Source of the DNA: Drosophila miranda
Taxonomy: Eukaryota > Arthropoda > Insecta > Diptera > Drosophilidae
DNA: 64,000 nt
Direction of reading: 5' to 3'
Assembly (NCBI RefSeq): GCF_003369915.1
Contig: NC_046674.1
Coordinates: 15,996,001 to 16,060,000, forward strand
Under the pieces are notes generated by a model. That model was given only the letters and a program-made list of their open reading frames with translations, made no database searches and was not told where the DNA came from. Below, piece by piece: positions 26,045-37,363 of the stretch. Numbering within the stretch: position 1 is the first letter of the stretch; every line of letters starts with the position of its first letter. A program made the translations under genes and the position numbers.

Positions 26045-26330
26045 GGAACGTTTATTCCGAGAACCACCAACAGATGGCGTCGCGACTGTTACATGTCAGA
26101 TGTAAAATTATCAACACCAAAAATATCTATCGACTTATTGACATATCTAAAATTCTGTTTACGGTATATGCTTTTACTATACTTTTTTCTTCAAACCTTA
26201 TTTTAGACAAAATCAAATAAAAAGGAGTACTTAAAATTAACCAGTCATGTACAAAATTATTCATCAACCGGATCAAATTATGTTTTAAGGGCTAAGAATC
26301 CTAGCTAGCTAGTAATATTCAGCCGAACAT
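26045..26330 (+). repeat. Dispersed repeat, single copy (unit D)
   Basis: Contains ACAGATGGCG followed by a 28-base stretch (26088-26115) identical to 35447-35474. Its later part resembles unit C at 36.3-36.5 kb (Lys-rich AT stretches and a GGATCAAATTATG/GGATAAAATTATG block). Non-coding; mobile-element derived by inference. It lies about 600 bp upstream of QIL1. Confidence 0.7.
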
Positions 26331-26559
26331 CGAAATCAATGATAAAGATGAATAATAGAATGGATCTACAGAAAGAATTATTATTAATATTATTATTTTC
26401 CGCGCTTTAAGGGGCAAAGTTCGTTTTTTCATGGGTAATTACGGTACATTTTTGAAAATTAAATTTCTGACAATTTCAACAAATACATTAGCCGTAATTT
26501 TGAATGGGCTATAGAAAGAGGTATGGATAACAGGAAAAAACAGCCAAGGCGAATTGCAA

Positions 26560-26573
26560 GGTTCGTACGAACC
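26560..26573. other. Perfect 14-bp palindrome upstream of QIL1
   Basis: GGTTCGTACGAACC is fully self-complementary and lies about 370 bp before the QIL1 start. It could be a dimeric transcription-factor site; this is not established. Confidence 0.5.
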
Positions 26574-26715
26574 TCACCCTTCACCCCGCGTGGGAGAACA
26601 ATATACCGTGAAGACAAAATCGAATTTTTGGCGAAAGGGGTGGATTTTATCTTGCATGCGTTGCATTTTCTGGACCGTTCTGCCTTTTGTCCATACCCTC
26701 TCTTTCATTCCATCA

Positions 26716-26770
26716 TGTAGCAAAAGTGTAGCAAAAGTGTAGCAAATGTGTAGCGAACGTGTAGCAAATG
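26716..26770 (+). repeat. Five tandem copies of an 11-bp unit
   Basis: TGTAGCAAAAG repeated five times with substitutions in the last three copies. It lies 170-230 bp upstream of the QIL1 start codon, in its promoter/5' UTR region. Confidence 0.9.
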
Positions 26771-26941
26771 TGTACAATATTATAATGTCTTTATTATTGT
26801 CATCTCTAGGCTACTTGTAAATCGAAAAACTCCCAAAACGAAAACGAAAACTGCCCCCAAGAAGTTTTGATTATATATTATTAAATACGGTTTTAACCGT
26901 TACGTGACCTTTACACACTCTTCCAAACAGGACAAGACAAA

Positions 26942-27381
26942 ATGGTGATTGGGTAAGGTGTAATTAAGCTTATGTTTGCCAATTACGTAAGCCTCAAACG
27001 ACATGGTCTTTTCGCAGATTGCTTGTTCGCGGCGGCCTGGTGGCCGGGGCAGTTTACTACACGAACAAAGTGGGAATCTGGGGCGACTCCCAGCAAACCG
27101 AGCAGCTCTACAACAATGTCAAGTCCGAGCTGTGTCCGTATGTAACGAAGGCGAAAAAACAGCTGCCGTTCGATGTGCCCCAGTTGCCGAACACCGGCGA
27201 GATGCGCTTCCTGGCCAAACACTATTACAACGAGGGCGTGAAGGGCTCCATTCGCTTCGTCCATATGCTGCCCTGCTACGCGGGTCGCGGCATCAAGAAG
27301 GTTAAGGATACATTCGAGGATTTTGCTAAGTCCCCGGCCATCACTGGCAGCCAGGACGCCGGCAGTCCAGCAAAGCAATAG
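26942..27381 (+). CDS. QIL1: MICOS complex subunit QIL1 (Mic13 homologue)
   Basis: Encodes a small inner mitochondrial membrane protein that joins the Mic10/Mic60 sub-complexes of MICOS and is needed for cristae junctions. Coding exons are 26942-26952 and 27018-27381, separated by a 65-nt intron (GTAAGG..TTCGCAG), giving 124 residues starting MVIGLLVRGGLVAG. The N-terminal hydrophobic segment (about residues 2-17, with a GxxxG-like glycine pattern) is the membrane anchor. It is followed by the family's YYTNKVGIWG, CPYV, and SIRFVHMLP stretches. AATAAA lies at 27551-27556. An upstream cag at 26928-26930 may be the acceptor of a 5' UTR intron. The region upstream holds an 11-bp tandem array and repeat unit D. 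A second, possibly related, gene faces it tail to tail. Confidence 0.93.
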
Positions 27382-27550
27382 GCCCCTATGTGCCCTACTA
27401 TGTTCTCTTATATGCGAGGCTGTTTTGTGTTAGTTATATTAAGTGTATAATTTTTTTCCCCTGCATGCCCACACACAACACCAGCAAAGTGACAAATTAT
27501 CTGTGCTCTGAATACTTAAACGATTGAGGGGTTCCCTCTTTTAGTTAAGT

Positions 27551-27556
27551 AATAAA
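27551..27556 (+). terminator. Poly(A) signal of QIL1
   Basis: AATAAA 170 bases after the QIL1 stop codon, followed by AT-rich DNA. Confidence 0.7.
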
Positions 27557-27876
27557 AATGATTATTTTAGCGTGAAGATCGCCGTGAAATGTAACAACAG
27601 ATTGTCTACTCAACTTATTTAAAAACCAGAAGGTTAGGCAGACACCCTATTATTTAGTGAGATATGCATTTTTATACAACTGTATACATCCGAATGATGT
27701 GGCTATTTACTTTGTGAGTTCTGCCAGATAATTTATTTGGATCTTGCTGTCTACGTAGGATGCCTCGTCAAACAGACGAAAAAACACGTCGTCCACTGAT
27801 TTATTGGCCCTGTCCCAACCCAAAGTTCCGTTTCAGCTGGGATTTTGTATTTGGCTAGCTAAAACACTACGATACC

Positions 27877-28399
27877 CTACCACGATGATGGTAGCACGTG
27901 AATAAAATCTGTCATCTTTTGGCCCATGTTTCTCAAGCGTCCCACGCGCCGTTGAATTGTGGCAATCGCCGCGTAGATGCCTCTAGATGCAGTTGACACG
28001 AAATTATTGCTGTAAACAAGGCGATGTTCGAGATTGGCAATTACTATATAGTATAGCCGAGAGTATAGCAGACTCTTGATAAGGCTCTGATAAAAGACAA
28101 AAGACGGAGAGGTGGGCCGCGTCATGTTATTCATCTGAGTCAGCTTCATTGCTTGGCTTTTCCAACGCAGCAAAGCAACGTATGGTTGACATTTTACAGC
28201 AGCTTCCGCTCTGATTTGGCCCAGTGTCAACATCACATTACGCATACGCCCCACAGTGGCAAAGGCAAATATTAAACACTGCTCTAGGACGCGCGGAACC
28301 CATCTAAATACTAAACCCAAAAGACGTCATTGAAGGCAAGGCGTACGCCTCTAGTTGATAACAATTTAGTGCCCCAATTGGGCTACCTAAAACGAACAT
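27877..28399 (-). CDS. Small minus-strand gene, possible diverged QIL1/Mic13 relative
   Basis: The open frame 28310-27877 lacks an in-frame ATG at its beginning. A 13-nt first exon (28399-28387, ATG TTC GTT TTA G) plus a 76-nt intron (GTAGCC..GGGTTTAG, 28386-28311) would complete a 148-residue protein beginning MFVLVFRWVPRVLEQCLIFA. An ATG inside the frame (MRNVML) is the alternative start. Points that echo QIL1: a tiny first exon, an N-terminal hydrophobic segment, a QPYV stretch where QIL1 has CPYV, and a basic amphipathic region (YQSLIKSLLYSRLYY) after a similar spacer. Sequence identity is low, so homology is only a hypothesis. It is convergent with QIL1 (about 500 bp between stop codons). 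It could also be an unrelated orphan gene or a decaying copy. Confidence 0.45.
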
Positions 28400-31300
28400 A
28401 TCTCGTACCTGGTAAAAATCCCAGCCACAGAGAGCCTAAAGTCCCAAAAAAAAAATAGATAGACCGAATCCGAATGACTGAGTGGCCGGCCATCCCAACT
28501 CGTTCAACCTGTCATTGTTTAATTTTAGGCAGACCACTCAAGTGCCCGTGCCCAGTCCTGATTATCTGAACTGCCCGGTAATACATACTATACAATGGTC
28601 GAATACTTTTAATTTCGATTATTTGCAATTCTATTTATGATACATATTTCCCAATCGCTATAGCCATTGCCATTGCCCTTGTCGCCCGTTGGGTGTTGCT
28701 GCCGTTTATTTACAGAGCATACCCAATTTTTTCTTTTTTGTGTTTTAATTAATGAAACTTTTCGCTTGTTTATTGGCTTTAGCGATCCAAACACAAGCAA
28801 CTGTCTACTGCCTGCCAGCTGATGTTGTCTTGAGATAAAGATACAACTCGTACGTACCGCACCCACCCCCAATGCCTGCAGACCCTCTCGTAGGTGACTC
28901 ACCCACCTGGCATCGCAGACAGAATGCCCGATCTGTAGATCTCCTCTCCTCGCAGCAAGCGGCGAAACCTCTGAAATATCGAGCCAGATCACGTGCCCCC
29001 AGGACTTCATTGCCGCACAGTTGCAAAGAAAGAAGATGTACATATGTACATAAATAGCCAATATTTGTGGACAAATATGGGAAAATCACATTGCCAGCGA
29101 CCCATAAAAATCGGAGCAAATAAATGTTTAACCTCTAAAAGGTACACAACACGAAGGCATGGTCCCACAGCAAGCAACACCTCCCCCTCACAAGATCATG
29201 CCATGGCAATGACTCCGGTAAACAGTCGAAGATACCCCAGAAGCGTCAGGAAACAGCACCGCACCGCACCGTACGGCGATAAGGCCAACAAGTACTGCCT
29301 TTTCCCCTTGCCAAATTAGCTGTGACACTGCCAGCCTCTTGAATAGAAATGGCCTCCTGTTTGCACTGGCAATGCGAACAATAATTAAATAAGCTTTCTT
29401 GTTAAATATTCGCAGATCAAATTTGCTCAGCTACAGCTACGAGCATTTCATTTAATTAAAGTTCCCAAAATAACACCCACGATAAGAGGGTGAGAAATTG
29501 AGAGAACTCTGGGCTAAGAATTGACGTAGGCAAATGTGTCTTCTTATAAATTCAAGGAACGGAGTTGGATTAATTGCTTGCCATAAACCTATTTATTGGT
29601 TGAATCACTAAGAATATAAATATCTATTTCTGAAAATCGGAATCCTCTTCAGATCTTCTGGGATTTCCAGGATTTATTAAAGAGCTTTCCATTGATAGAC
29701 AGGATTTAAAGATAGATAGATTTAATTTAATTTTCTTCCCATTTACTATATTCCATAGTTAAATAAAATATAAATACTCGTGCTCAAAAAAACTCTTTGA
29801 CACTATATTTTCTTCCATTTATCTCAGTCGCAGACTCATACCTCATTCCGACAAATAAATCATTCAATCATAACCGAACAGCACTCACGATCCATCCACT
29901 CAGGTTTCAGACTACTGTCTACGAGTACTCGTAGTATCATGGCAACTTATTGTGTTTGACAAAACGTTATTAACAACTCATTCGCAATTGGCCATTTGTC
30001 ATATATTCAATATATTCAATTATTGTCACACTCTTAATTCTGTGTCACGTCGCTGCTTTAGCTTCGCTTTTTGCCAAGCCTCATTATTATTGTTAATACC
30101 TTTTTGTTTTTTTGGGGAGTGGGTGGATAGATCGACCTCTGAGCATAATCCCTTGGATCGATCGCTGGCTGGCGGACAGGGGTTTATTCAACCAAGAGGA
30201 TCGCGCATCGCACATCGCATAATCGCTATTGTACGAGTAAGCTGATAAGAATTGAATAGTTTTTGCTAAGGCAAAATCAGTTTAGTTTGAGGACAATGAC
30301 AAGTTTGTTGAACCTGTAGCACAGCACTTATATAACTACTACCAGTTATCAGTTGATGGATAGAGATATGTACATGGTAGAGGAGGAGAGAGATCTTGAA
30401 GGTAGAGCGTGCTCTGGCCGCAAACATTGCAAGCCAGTCGGAAGCGTGGGCGGGACACACTTGAGCAAACAGATCCCTCACACTTCCACTCCCCTGTGGC
30501 TAAGCGTTGTCGTAATTAGTTGGATGTACTTGCGTGTGCTCCCCTGACTAATCATCAAAACAAGAAATGCAACTGCATCTAGACTGCATTTTCAGTGCCT
30601 TCTGAAATGTTACGTTTATTTATTCTGTTTCTGTGCATTTTCCAAGACGACTGTCATACCGGTTTGTATTTCGCAGCATTGCTTCCGATATGACCAACGC
30701 ATTCGTATACCCATTAGATATCTGTAGATCTAAAAAGTGTGCTCTCGGTTGGCGCTGCTTATAAGTGAGCCGATCCCCAGGCGACCCTGCGCTGTTGCCT
30801 TTGAGCTGTTGAACGCACCGAACCTCTGTCTGCCTCTGCCTCCGTCTCTGATTCTGCTGCTGCTGCTGCACTGTCTGCTGTTGCCATTGTTGCGGGTGGG
30901 AGGGGCTACCATCCCAATAGAAAAGTAACACAGAACATTAACTGGTCTTATCAGGCTTCCCAAAAAAAAAAAAACAAAAACCGACACGCTGAGAGCTACA
31001 CGAACCGCACGAGCTTCGCCTCCCCCTCAGTGCTCATTGAGGCGTCGGCGTCGACAGCAGCGCACCTAAGCAGAGCAGAGCCGAGCCGAGCAGCAGCGGT
31101 ATAGCCCAGGTATTTCTGTGGGGCGCAAATGCAGCGCGAGTTCAAAACGCCAGCGACTGGAGCTGGAGAAACAGACACAAACAGACTGGCAACTGGCGAT
31201 CGTCCTCGAGAGAACATTAAGAACTACGAGTGTGCCATAGAACATTAAGAATTGAATTGAATTTGCATTTTTTTTCGAAGTGAATGTGTGCAAAGTGAAT

Positions 31301-31440
31301 GTGAATGTGCGCGAGCAGGTCGTGTGAAACATGAGCATTTAACTTCGAATCATTCCCCATTCGGCCAGCCCAAAGAATAACTTAACCAAAGTTAAAGGAA
31401 ACCAAATCAAAACCCAATCAAATTGTAAACCAAAATCAAC
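28400..31440. other. Intergenic region and 5' leader of the ion-channel gene
   Basis: No protein-like frame was found. The last 500 bases (about 30950-31440) are purine-rich and GC-richer (GAGCCGAGCAGCAG) and read like a 5' untranslated leader directly preceding the channel start codon. A TATAAG sequence near 30760 is a weak promoter candidate. Confidence 0.5.
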
Positions 31441-34400
31441 ATGCATCACTCCAGGAATGTTTTGTGGACTACATTGATCTTCGGCTCAATCCTCGTCCTC
31501 TTTCAAGCCTCAATTGGGTAAGTCATGAATATTGAAAGTCTTACCTTGGGAAATTCCCCCCTTTCCTTTCTGAAGACTTTTTGAAAAAATAAGAAAGTAG
31601 ATACTTTAGCTATATATAGCTACATATATTTAGCTATATTTTTAGCTCTTCAAATGTCTGATAAAACATTAAAATGGATATGTATGTATCGGTGGGTGTC
31701 TGATAAAAAAAATGTTAACAAGAGTTGGGGCTGCTTTCTCAGTAAATTGGCAACAATTTATGGAACTTTTTGTCTGCCTCAAACAAGCAGAAAAAGATGA
31801 CAAATTGTGCAGGAGAGAGTACGCGTAGAAGGGAAATACCATTCATTTTGAAAATGGTGATCCCCATCTACATAAAGATTCCATTGATAAAATAACTTCA
31901 AGAATTCTGTTCTGATAATGGAAATTAAATCTCAAGATGTACACGAGAAAATGTTTATGTTGGAACTGATAAGAAAGGGTGAGGTAATAAGAAAGGGTTA
32001 CACATCATAGAATTTGGTAATTATTTTGTTTATAAACATTTCCTGATATCACAAAAAAACGGTGAAATATTGTTTTAGAGATATTTTTGCAATACTTTGG
32101 AACTTTCTAGAAACACAGAAACAAGAAAGCACACATACATATTTAAATGAAATATTCGGTTTTTAAATACAAACATAGTGAATTTGAATGGTATTAAAAA
32201 GTCATTTTAATGAGACCAATTTTAATCTAAATATAAAAAACTTTAAAATAATATAATGCATGTATACAACATATTTAGGAAATATATTTAATTTAAATAT
32301 GAAATATGTAGATTTAAATCAAATGTTTTTCATACTAATGTCAAAATGTAGGTGAAAACACTTTGTTTTTTAGAATATCCTTTCCCGGAGAAAAATCTAT
32401 GGCTGTAAAATTTGAATTTGAAGTGTAAATATTAAAAATGTCTTGCCTTTTTTGTCTGGGTGTAGAGAAACCTTAAAGCCACTGATAAATCCTGGCCAAC
32501 TGCCTAAATAAATCCCCAGAAGAATTAAGATTAGAATTTAATTAACGTACTCTTCGAATGCGCAATAAGAAACCGAAATCAACTGAGAAATATTTACAGG
32601 GCGGCTTTTTTTCTTTAATGTGCGAAAGGTCGTAGCTTTCTTATCGGATAAGTTCAAGATCTGGGTGCTATATCAATATAGGCTATAATTAGTTTCCTGT
32701 TGTGGGAGCAGGTCACATCAATTAATTGAATCGAATACTCTTTGTGGTTGCGCAAGCAAACAAATAGCGGAAAAATACATGATAATAAAATAAAAAAAAA
32801 GCAAGCTGCCGGACAGAGGAGACAAATATTTATTTGGTTTATTGCAATATATTGATGATTTAAGGTAACTCCAAATGAGCTTGCACAGCTGCTGCTGAGC
32901 TGTGGAGCTGTAGAGCTTGGGTGCTCTGGGGTGCTCCTCACAGACCTTTTCAAGTAAGAATTATTTTAAATGGAATCATAAAATGGGGAGCACTTGCCCA
33001 TAAATTGTGTCACTTTCAAAGAGAGTTGCTCGAAATAATTGCAAAATAATTTTTTATGAACTTTTTTTATAGTTCGTTTGCTTTTGTGCAAGGTTTAGTA
33101 TTAGTATGCATATAAAAATGAGTTATAATACCTGGATTATGTGTCATCTGATCGCAGGCACTTGAAGCTTTCTCTCCTCTCCTTTCCGTTTCTAACCTCT
33201 CCTATACTTTTCCAGGGCCACTATCGATACAGTGGAGGACCAGGACTGTCCCTCTCTGGCCAATGCTTCATACATGCAGCATTCCCAGCTTATACAGACG
33301 CTGACCCATGTCTGCCGCTATGATCGGTTAGAGCGACCCATTGGTAAGGATCTGGCATGCACCTAAAGTTAGAGAATTCATCATCATAAAGGTTTTACCC
33401 CCAGAATACGACAGCGACGCCAAACGGCTACCCATTGTGGTGAAGACACGAATCTATGTGTACTTCCTGCAGAATTTAAACTCGGATCTGTTGCAGTTCA
33501 AGATGCACGCCCTGCTGCAGCTCAGGTTCCAGGACAAGCGACTGGCCTACAAGGCCTTCCAGAGAGATGACAATATTCTGGGCCAGAAGCATCTGAGCGA
33601 ACGCCTGTGGCTGCCGCACATCTTCTTTGCCAATGAACGAGAGTCCAGCATTCTGGGCACAGACGAGAAGGATGTGCTGACCTCGTTGTCACCAGAGGGG
33701 AATGTCATCCTATCCACGCGCATGCAGGCCTCACTGTATTGCTGGATGAACTTCAAGAAATTCCCGTTTGACCAGCAGCTCTGCTCCACAGTTATAGAGA
33801 GCTGTAAGCAAAACCATTTGTCATAAAACCATATACCTATATATCAAACGATTTCTTGATCTTTCAGGGATGTACAATACCTCGGATCTGGTTCTCGAAT
33901 GGGAGGAGCGCTCGCCCATCTCTTTTGATCCGGAAATGCGACTTACAGAGTACAACATGGAAAAGTTCTGGCACAACACAACCATCGTGCACTCGGATGA
34001 AATCAATCTTCGTCACGGTGCATTTCGTAAGAGCTATTAAAATTAAGTTTTTATTAAGATATTACTAAATTCATAATCTTTTTTAGTGGGTGACTACAGT
34101 TCTCTGAGCTTTACTGTGAATTTGAGGCGTGAAATTGGTTTCTATTTGCTGGACTACTATCTCCCCTCCATGATGATTGTGGCCATATCGTGGGTGTCCT
34201 TCTGGCTTCAGGCAGATGCCTCCCCGCCGCGCATCATGTTAGGTAAGTCCGCTGAATCTTAACTATTAGGGAAATACCCCTTATAAATTATTGATTCTTG
34301 CACAGGAACCAGCACCATGTTGTCGTTCATCACGTTGTCGTCATCGCAGAGTAAAAACCTGCCAAAGGTTAGCTACATCAAGGTGTCGGAGGTTTGGTTT

Positions 34401-34986
34401 CTGGGCTGTACCTTCTTCATTTTTGGAAGCCTGGTGGAGTTCGCCTTTGTCAATACGATCTGGCGTCGCAAGGAGAATATCGAGCTGAAGAAGGTCAACA
34501 GCAAATACATCATCAAGTCCACACTCACGCCACGCCCATCGCGTCGTCAGATGGGCGGCAGTCTCAGCAACGATTCCAGAGCCAGATCATGCTCGAGCCT
34601 GGACAATATCGTTTCCAGCACAGAGAGCGTTCGCAATGGCAATGGCAATGTAAATCATGGCTATAACAATTACCTAACAGTTCATGTGAGTATGAAATAA
34701 AGACCAATCGAAGTCTGTGTGCTAATCCTTGCACTCCTTATCACTACAGCCAAATCTGCCCATCATTAAGACCGAGTGTGCCGACAATGTGTCCATATCT
34801 AGTGAGCGGATGAGCAATGAGCATATAATTGACATCGACAAAGAAAAGAAGGAGACGCCGCCCACATTTACAACCATGACACCGCAGGAGATTGCTATGT
34901 GGATAGATCGGCGATCGCGTTTCCTCTTTCCAGTGATGTTTCTGGCCTTCAATGCGCTCTACTGGACCTTTGTCTATGTTTTATAA
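31441..34986 (+). CDS. Cys-loop ligand-gated chloride-channel-type receptor, CG7589-like
   Basis: Pentameric ligand-gated ion channel subunit of the insect group that includes the pH-/zinc-sensitive channels (pHCl-2/hodor, CG7589, CG6927). Seven coding exons: 31441-31517, 33216-33343, 33405-33803, 33868-34026, 34087-34242, 34306-34685, 34750-34986, all with GT..AG introns and matching phases, giving 511 residues. A signal peptide covers about 1-26. The extracellular domain has the Cys loop C181-x13-C195 with FPFD, and N-glycosylation sites such as N205-T-S. M1 spans about 271-294, M2 304-322, M3 336-356 and M4 491-511 at the very C terminus. The pore entrance reads SPPRIMLG where most anion channels have PARVxLG, so the -1' alanine is proline and 2' is methionine. 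The M3-M4 loop is long, Ser/Asn-rich and poorly conserved. Intron 1 is 1.7 kb, the others about 60 nt. Confidence 0.93.
32382..32462. mobile_element. Short MITE in intron 1 of the channel gene
   Basis: An 81-bp segment with imperfect terminal inverted repeats: left CCCGGAGAAAAA, right (reverse complement) CACCCAGACAAAAA, with TA after the right end (32463-32464). The interior matches 17914-17988. Non-autonomous. Confidence 0.55.
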
Positions 34987-35262
34987 ACGAGAGAGAGATA
35001 TTCAAAGAAGGAATATTGTTATTGTACATATGTATACAACGCAATTGTTGCCATATAAATGTGAAATCTTGTCTATTTGTGTTGCTCTTTTTTACGCAAA
35101 TAATTATACTAATTATGTTGTAAGATGCATCATCTCATAGTTGTACAAATACTGAACATAAATATATATACTATATACACATAAATTACATTTTTGAATA
35201 CAATTAGAATACCAATGCATGAAAGAATTTTACTTTTATTTTTATTTTACTTGAGAATTATT

Positions 35263-35268
35263 AATAAA
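35263..35268 (+). terminator. Likely poly(A) signal of the channel gene
   Basis: AATAAA about 280 bases after the stop codon at 34986, in AT-rich 3' flank. Nearer non-canonical signals may also be used. Confidence 0.5.
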
Positions 35269-35399
35269 GCTTGAAGTATTAGTCATAATCTTCATGATAT
35301 CATCAAGTAATATATTTTATTTTTACTTCACGTCTTTTCTTTTATATATTCCATACAAATTATACAATTTTAGCAACTCAAAAATTTTATTTTTAAAAA

Positions 35400-36545
35400 T
35401 ATATTTCTGGTTGTTTTGATAACCAGCAACAGATGGCGCCGCGCATGTTACATGTCAGATGTAAAATTATCAACCGTGTTTTTGTCAAAACAAAAAACAT
35501 GGTTAAAAGTAGTTAATCTTGTTCAAAATATATAAAATTATCTGGGCAAAAGTGAGAGATCTATGTATATAGCTGGGAATATTCGACGGAAGATAAAAAA
35601 CGAGTATTTATTGGTGAATAACCGGTTGACAACAATAATTACCGGCAAAACTAATTCTCATACCCAAGGGAAAATCATATTATAGAATTGAGAAAATGTT
35701 TGTCATCCCAGGCTCTGTAGGTATCAGGATCGAGATAATTATATACAAGATAATAATAATATATGTACATGAATGTGTCTAAAGAATATCAATTTGAGAA
35801 AAGGTCTTTATAAATTACGTTTCATCTTCATATAATATTCACGAAATAGGGTATACAAGCGCCCATACCCTGGTTGACAACAAATGAGTCTGGTTGTTGT
35901 GAGGTTGTTGAAACCGTGTTTTTGTCAAAAAAAAATATGCAAGTACTTAAAAGTAGTTAATCCTGACTAAAATTGTTTCAGCAATCATATAAAATTATCT
36001 GGGCAAAACTGAGATATCTATATAGCTGGGAATATTCGACGGAAGAAAGAATAACCAGGAATTAGTCGTCATAACCGGCTGACAACAATGAGTCCCATTC
36101 CCTGCACACATACCCTGGGGGAAACGGATGTTATAGAATTGAGAAAATGTTTGCCTTCCAAGGCTTAGTAGGTATCAGGATCTACATAAATATATACAGG
36201 ATACTAATAATGTACTTGAATATGTACGTAATGTAAAGAATATCAATTTGAGAAAAAGTCTTCGTAAATTACGTTTGATCTTCATATAAAATAAACGAAA
36301 TAGGGTGTACAAAGGCCTATACACGCATCATGTCTTCAAATACCAGCAACATTGCGACTGTTTTTTTGTTGAACTATTTTGTTTAAACCTTGTTTTAGTC
36401 AAAATACAATAAAAGCAAGGACTACAAACTAGCCAGTTAAAAAGAAAATTGATTCATTAATCGGATAAAATTATGTGGGCAGGACTGAGGGTTCTATTTA
36501 GCTGGGAATATTCGTCGGAATATCAAAAACGAGGAATTGTATAAT
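35400..36545 (+). repeat. Tandem array of about 460-bp dispersed repeat (units A, B, C)
   Basis: The block AGCTGGGAATATTCG[AT]CGGAA recurs at about 35571, 36025 and 36502, and TCTGGGCA-type anchors lie at 35541, 35998 and 36474 (periods about 457 and 476). Shared blocks include AAAAGTAGTTAATC, TATAGAATTGAGAAAATG, GGTATCAGGATC and AATATCAATTTGAGAAAA. Unit C is truncated and runs into the UQCR-Q promoter. Small palindromes (CTGGTT..AACCAG at 35408-35427) are present. A related copy lies at 26045-26330. There is no coding capacity; a Helitron/DINE-1-like origin is possible but unproven. Confidence 0.8.
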
Positions 36546-36558
36546 AGAATCTGAACTC

Positions 36559-36651
36559 GTCAGTATATTTACGGTATATTTTTAAAATGATACAGTATAT
36601 TTTGGTACATTTCTGAGGGCATTTTTTATCGATAAGTCTGCGGTCACACTG
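36559..36651 (+). promoter_or_regulatory. UQCR-Q promoter: motif 6, DRE and motif 1
   Basis: GTCAGTATATTT (36559-36570) matches Ohler core-promoter motif 6, with degenerate repeats of it downstream to about 36610. TATCGATA (36627-36634) is the DREF site, and CGGTCACACTG (36641-36651) is a perfect Ohler motif 1 (M1BP). This combination is typical of TATA-less housekeeping and mitochondrial genes in Drosophila, with transcription starting just downstream of motif 1. Confidence 0.88.
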
Positions 36652-36975
36652 CCCAAGACGGACGTCGTGCGTTGAAAAATCAAAAATCATCAAAATCAAG
36701 GTAAAATTTGGCGTCATATTTTTCCCAAGTGGCAGGTGCTGGGCTCTATAAATATGCATAATTATTTTGGTGCCAAAAGTGCAGCGATCGAGCCCTGCGA
36801 GCAGACGTTCTCAGCCGCAGTCTGGTTCGGCGACGTAGTGAAAAAATTACATAACCTCTGGGGCCAAGAGTGCTAGTGCATAATGTTTATAATAACCATT
36901 TGTGTCTTCATCCAGATACTGGTTAACTTCTTGTGTTGTTGCTAAAGTAGTCTCCTTCTTCCCCCAGCTTGAAAT

Positions 36976-37301
36976 ATGCGTCTGTCGTCGATTTTGAACG
37001 GAGCCCACTTCGGCAATCTTGCCAAGGTGCACGGCATTGTCACCTACAAGCTGTCGCCCTTCGAGCAGCGCGCCTTTGCCGGTGCCATCAGCAATGGATT
37101 GCCCAACATGGTCCGTCGTTTCCGCTCCAATGTCTTTATTGTGGCTCCACGTAAGTAGAATCCTCAAATTCTTGTTGGCAAACATTAAACCGTTGTTGGA
37201 TTGCAGCTTTCCTCATTGGATACCTGATCTACGATCTGACCGAGCGTAAGCACACCGCTCTGCTGCGCAAGAACCCCGCTGACTATGAGAACGACCAATA
37301 A
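36976..37301 (+). CDS. UQCR-Q: Ubiquinol-cytochrome c reductase subunit 8 (QP-C)
   Basis: Small subunit of respiratory complex III in the inner mitochondrial membrane, near the quinone-binding cytochrome b. Coding exons are 36976-37150 and 37207-37301, joined across a 56-nt intron (GTAAGT..TTGCAG, phase 1), giving 89 residues. The family's features are visible: the N-terminal basic matrix-side region with YKLSPFEQRAF, the short run NMVRRFR, a single membrane helix (about 52-70, FIVAPPFLIGYLIYDL) and a charged C-terminal tail ending ENDQ. A probable 5' UTR intron runs 36701-36967 (gtaaaa..ccccag), placing the first exon right after the motif 1 promoter. The poly(A) signal is at 37358. Confidence 0.95.
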
Positions 37302-37357
37302 GCAGGGATTTTATTGTTCGTCTCCACACATTAGCAAATAGTTATGTTAAACTAATT

Positions 37358-37363
37358 AATAAA
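37358..37363 (+). terminator. Poly(A) signal of UQCR-Q
   Basis: AATAAA 57 bases after the stop codon. Confidence 0.8.

Noticed and set aside
28609..29119. Two overlapping minus frames of 104 and 150 codons
   Set aside because: Neither has domain content or a clear start context; their mutual overlap suggests chance.
31000..31440. Search for a second coding exon before the channel start
   Set aside because: No acceptor/donor pair with an open phase; the sequence reads as 5' leader.
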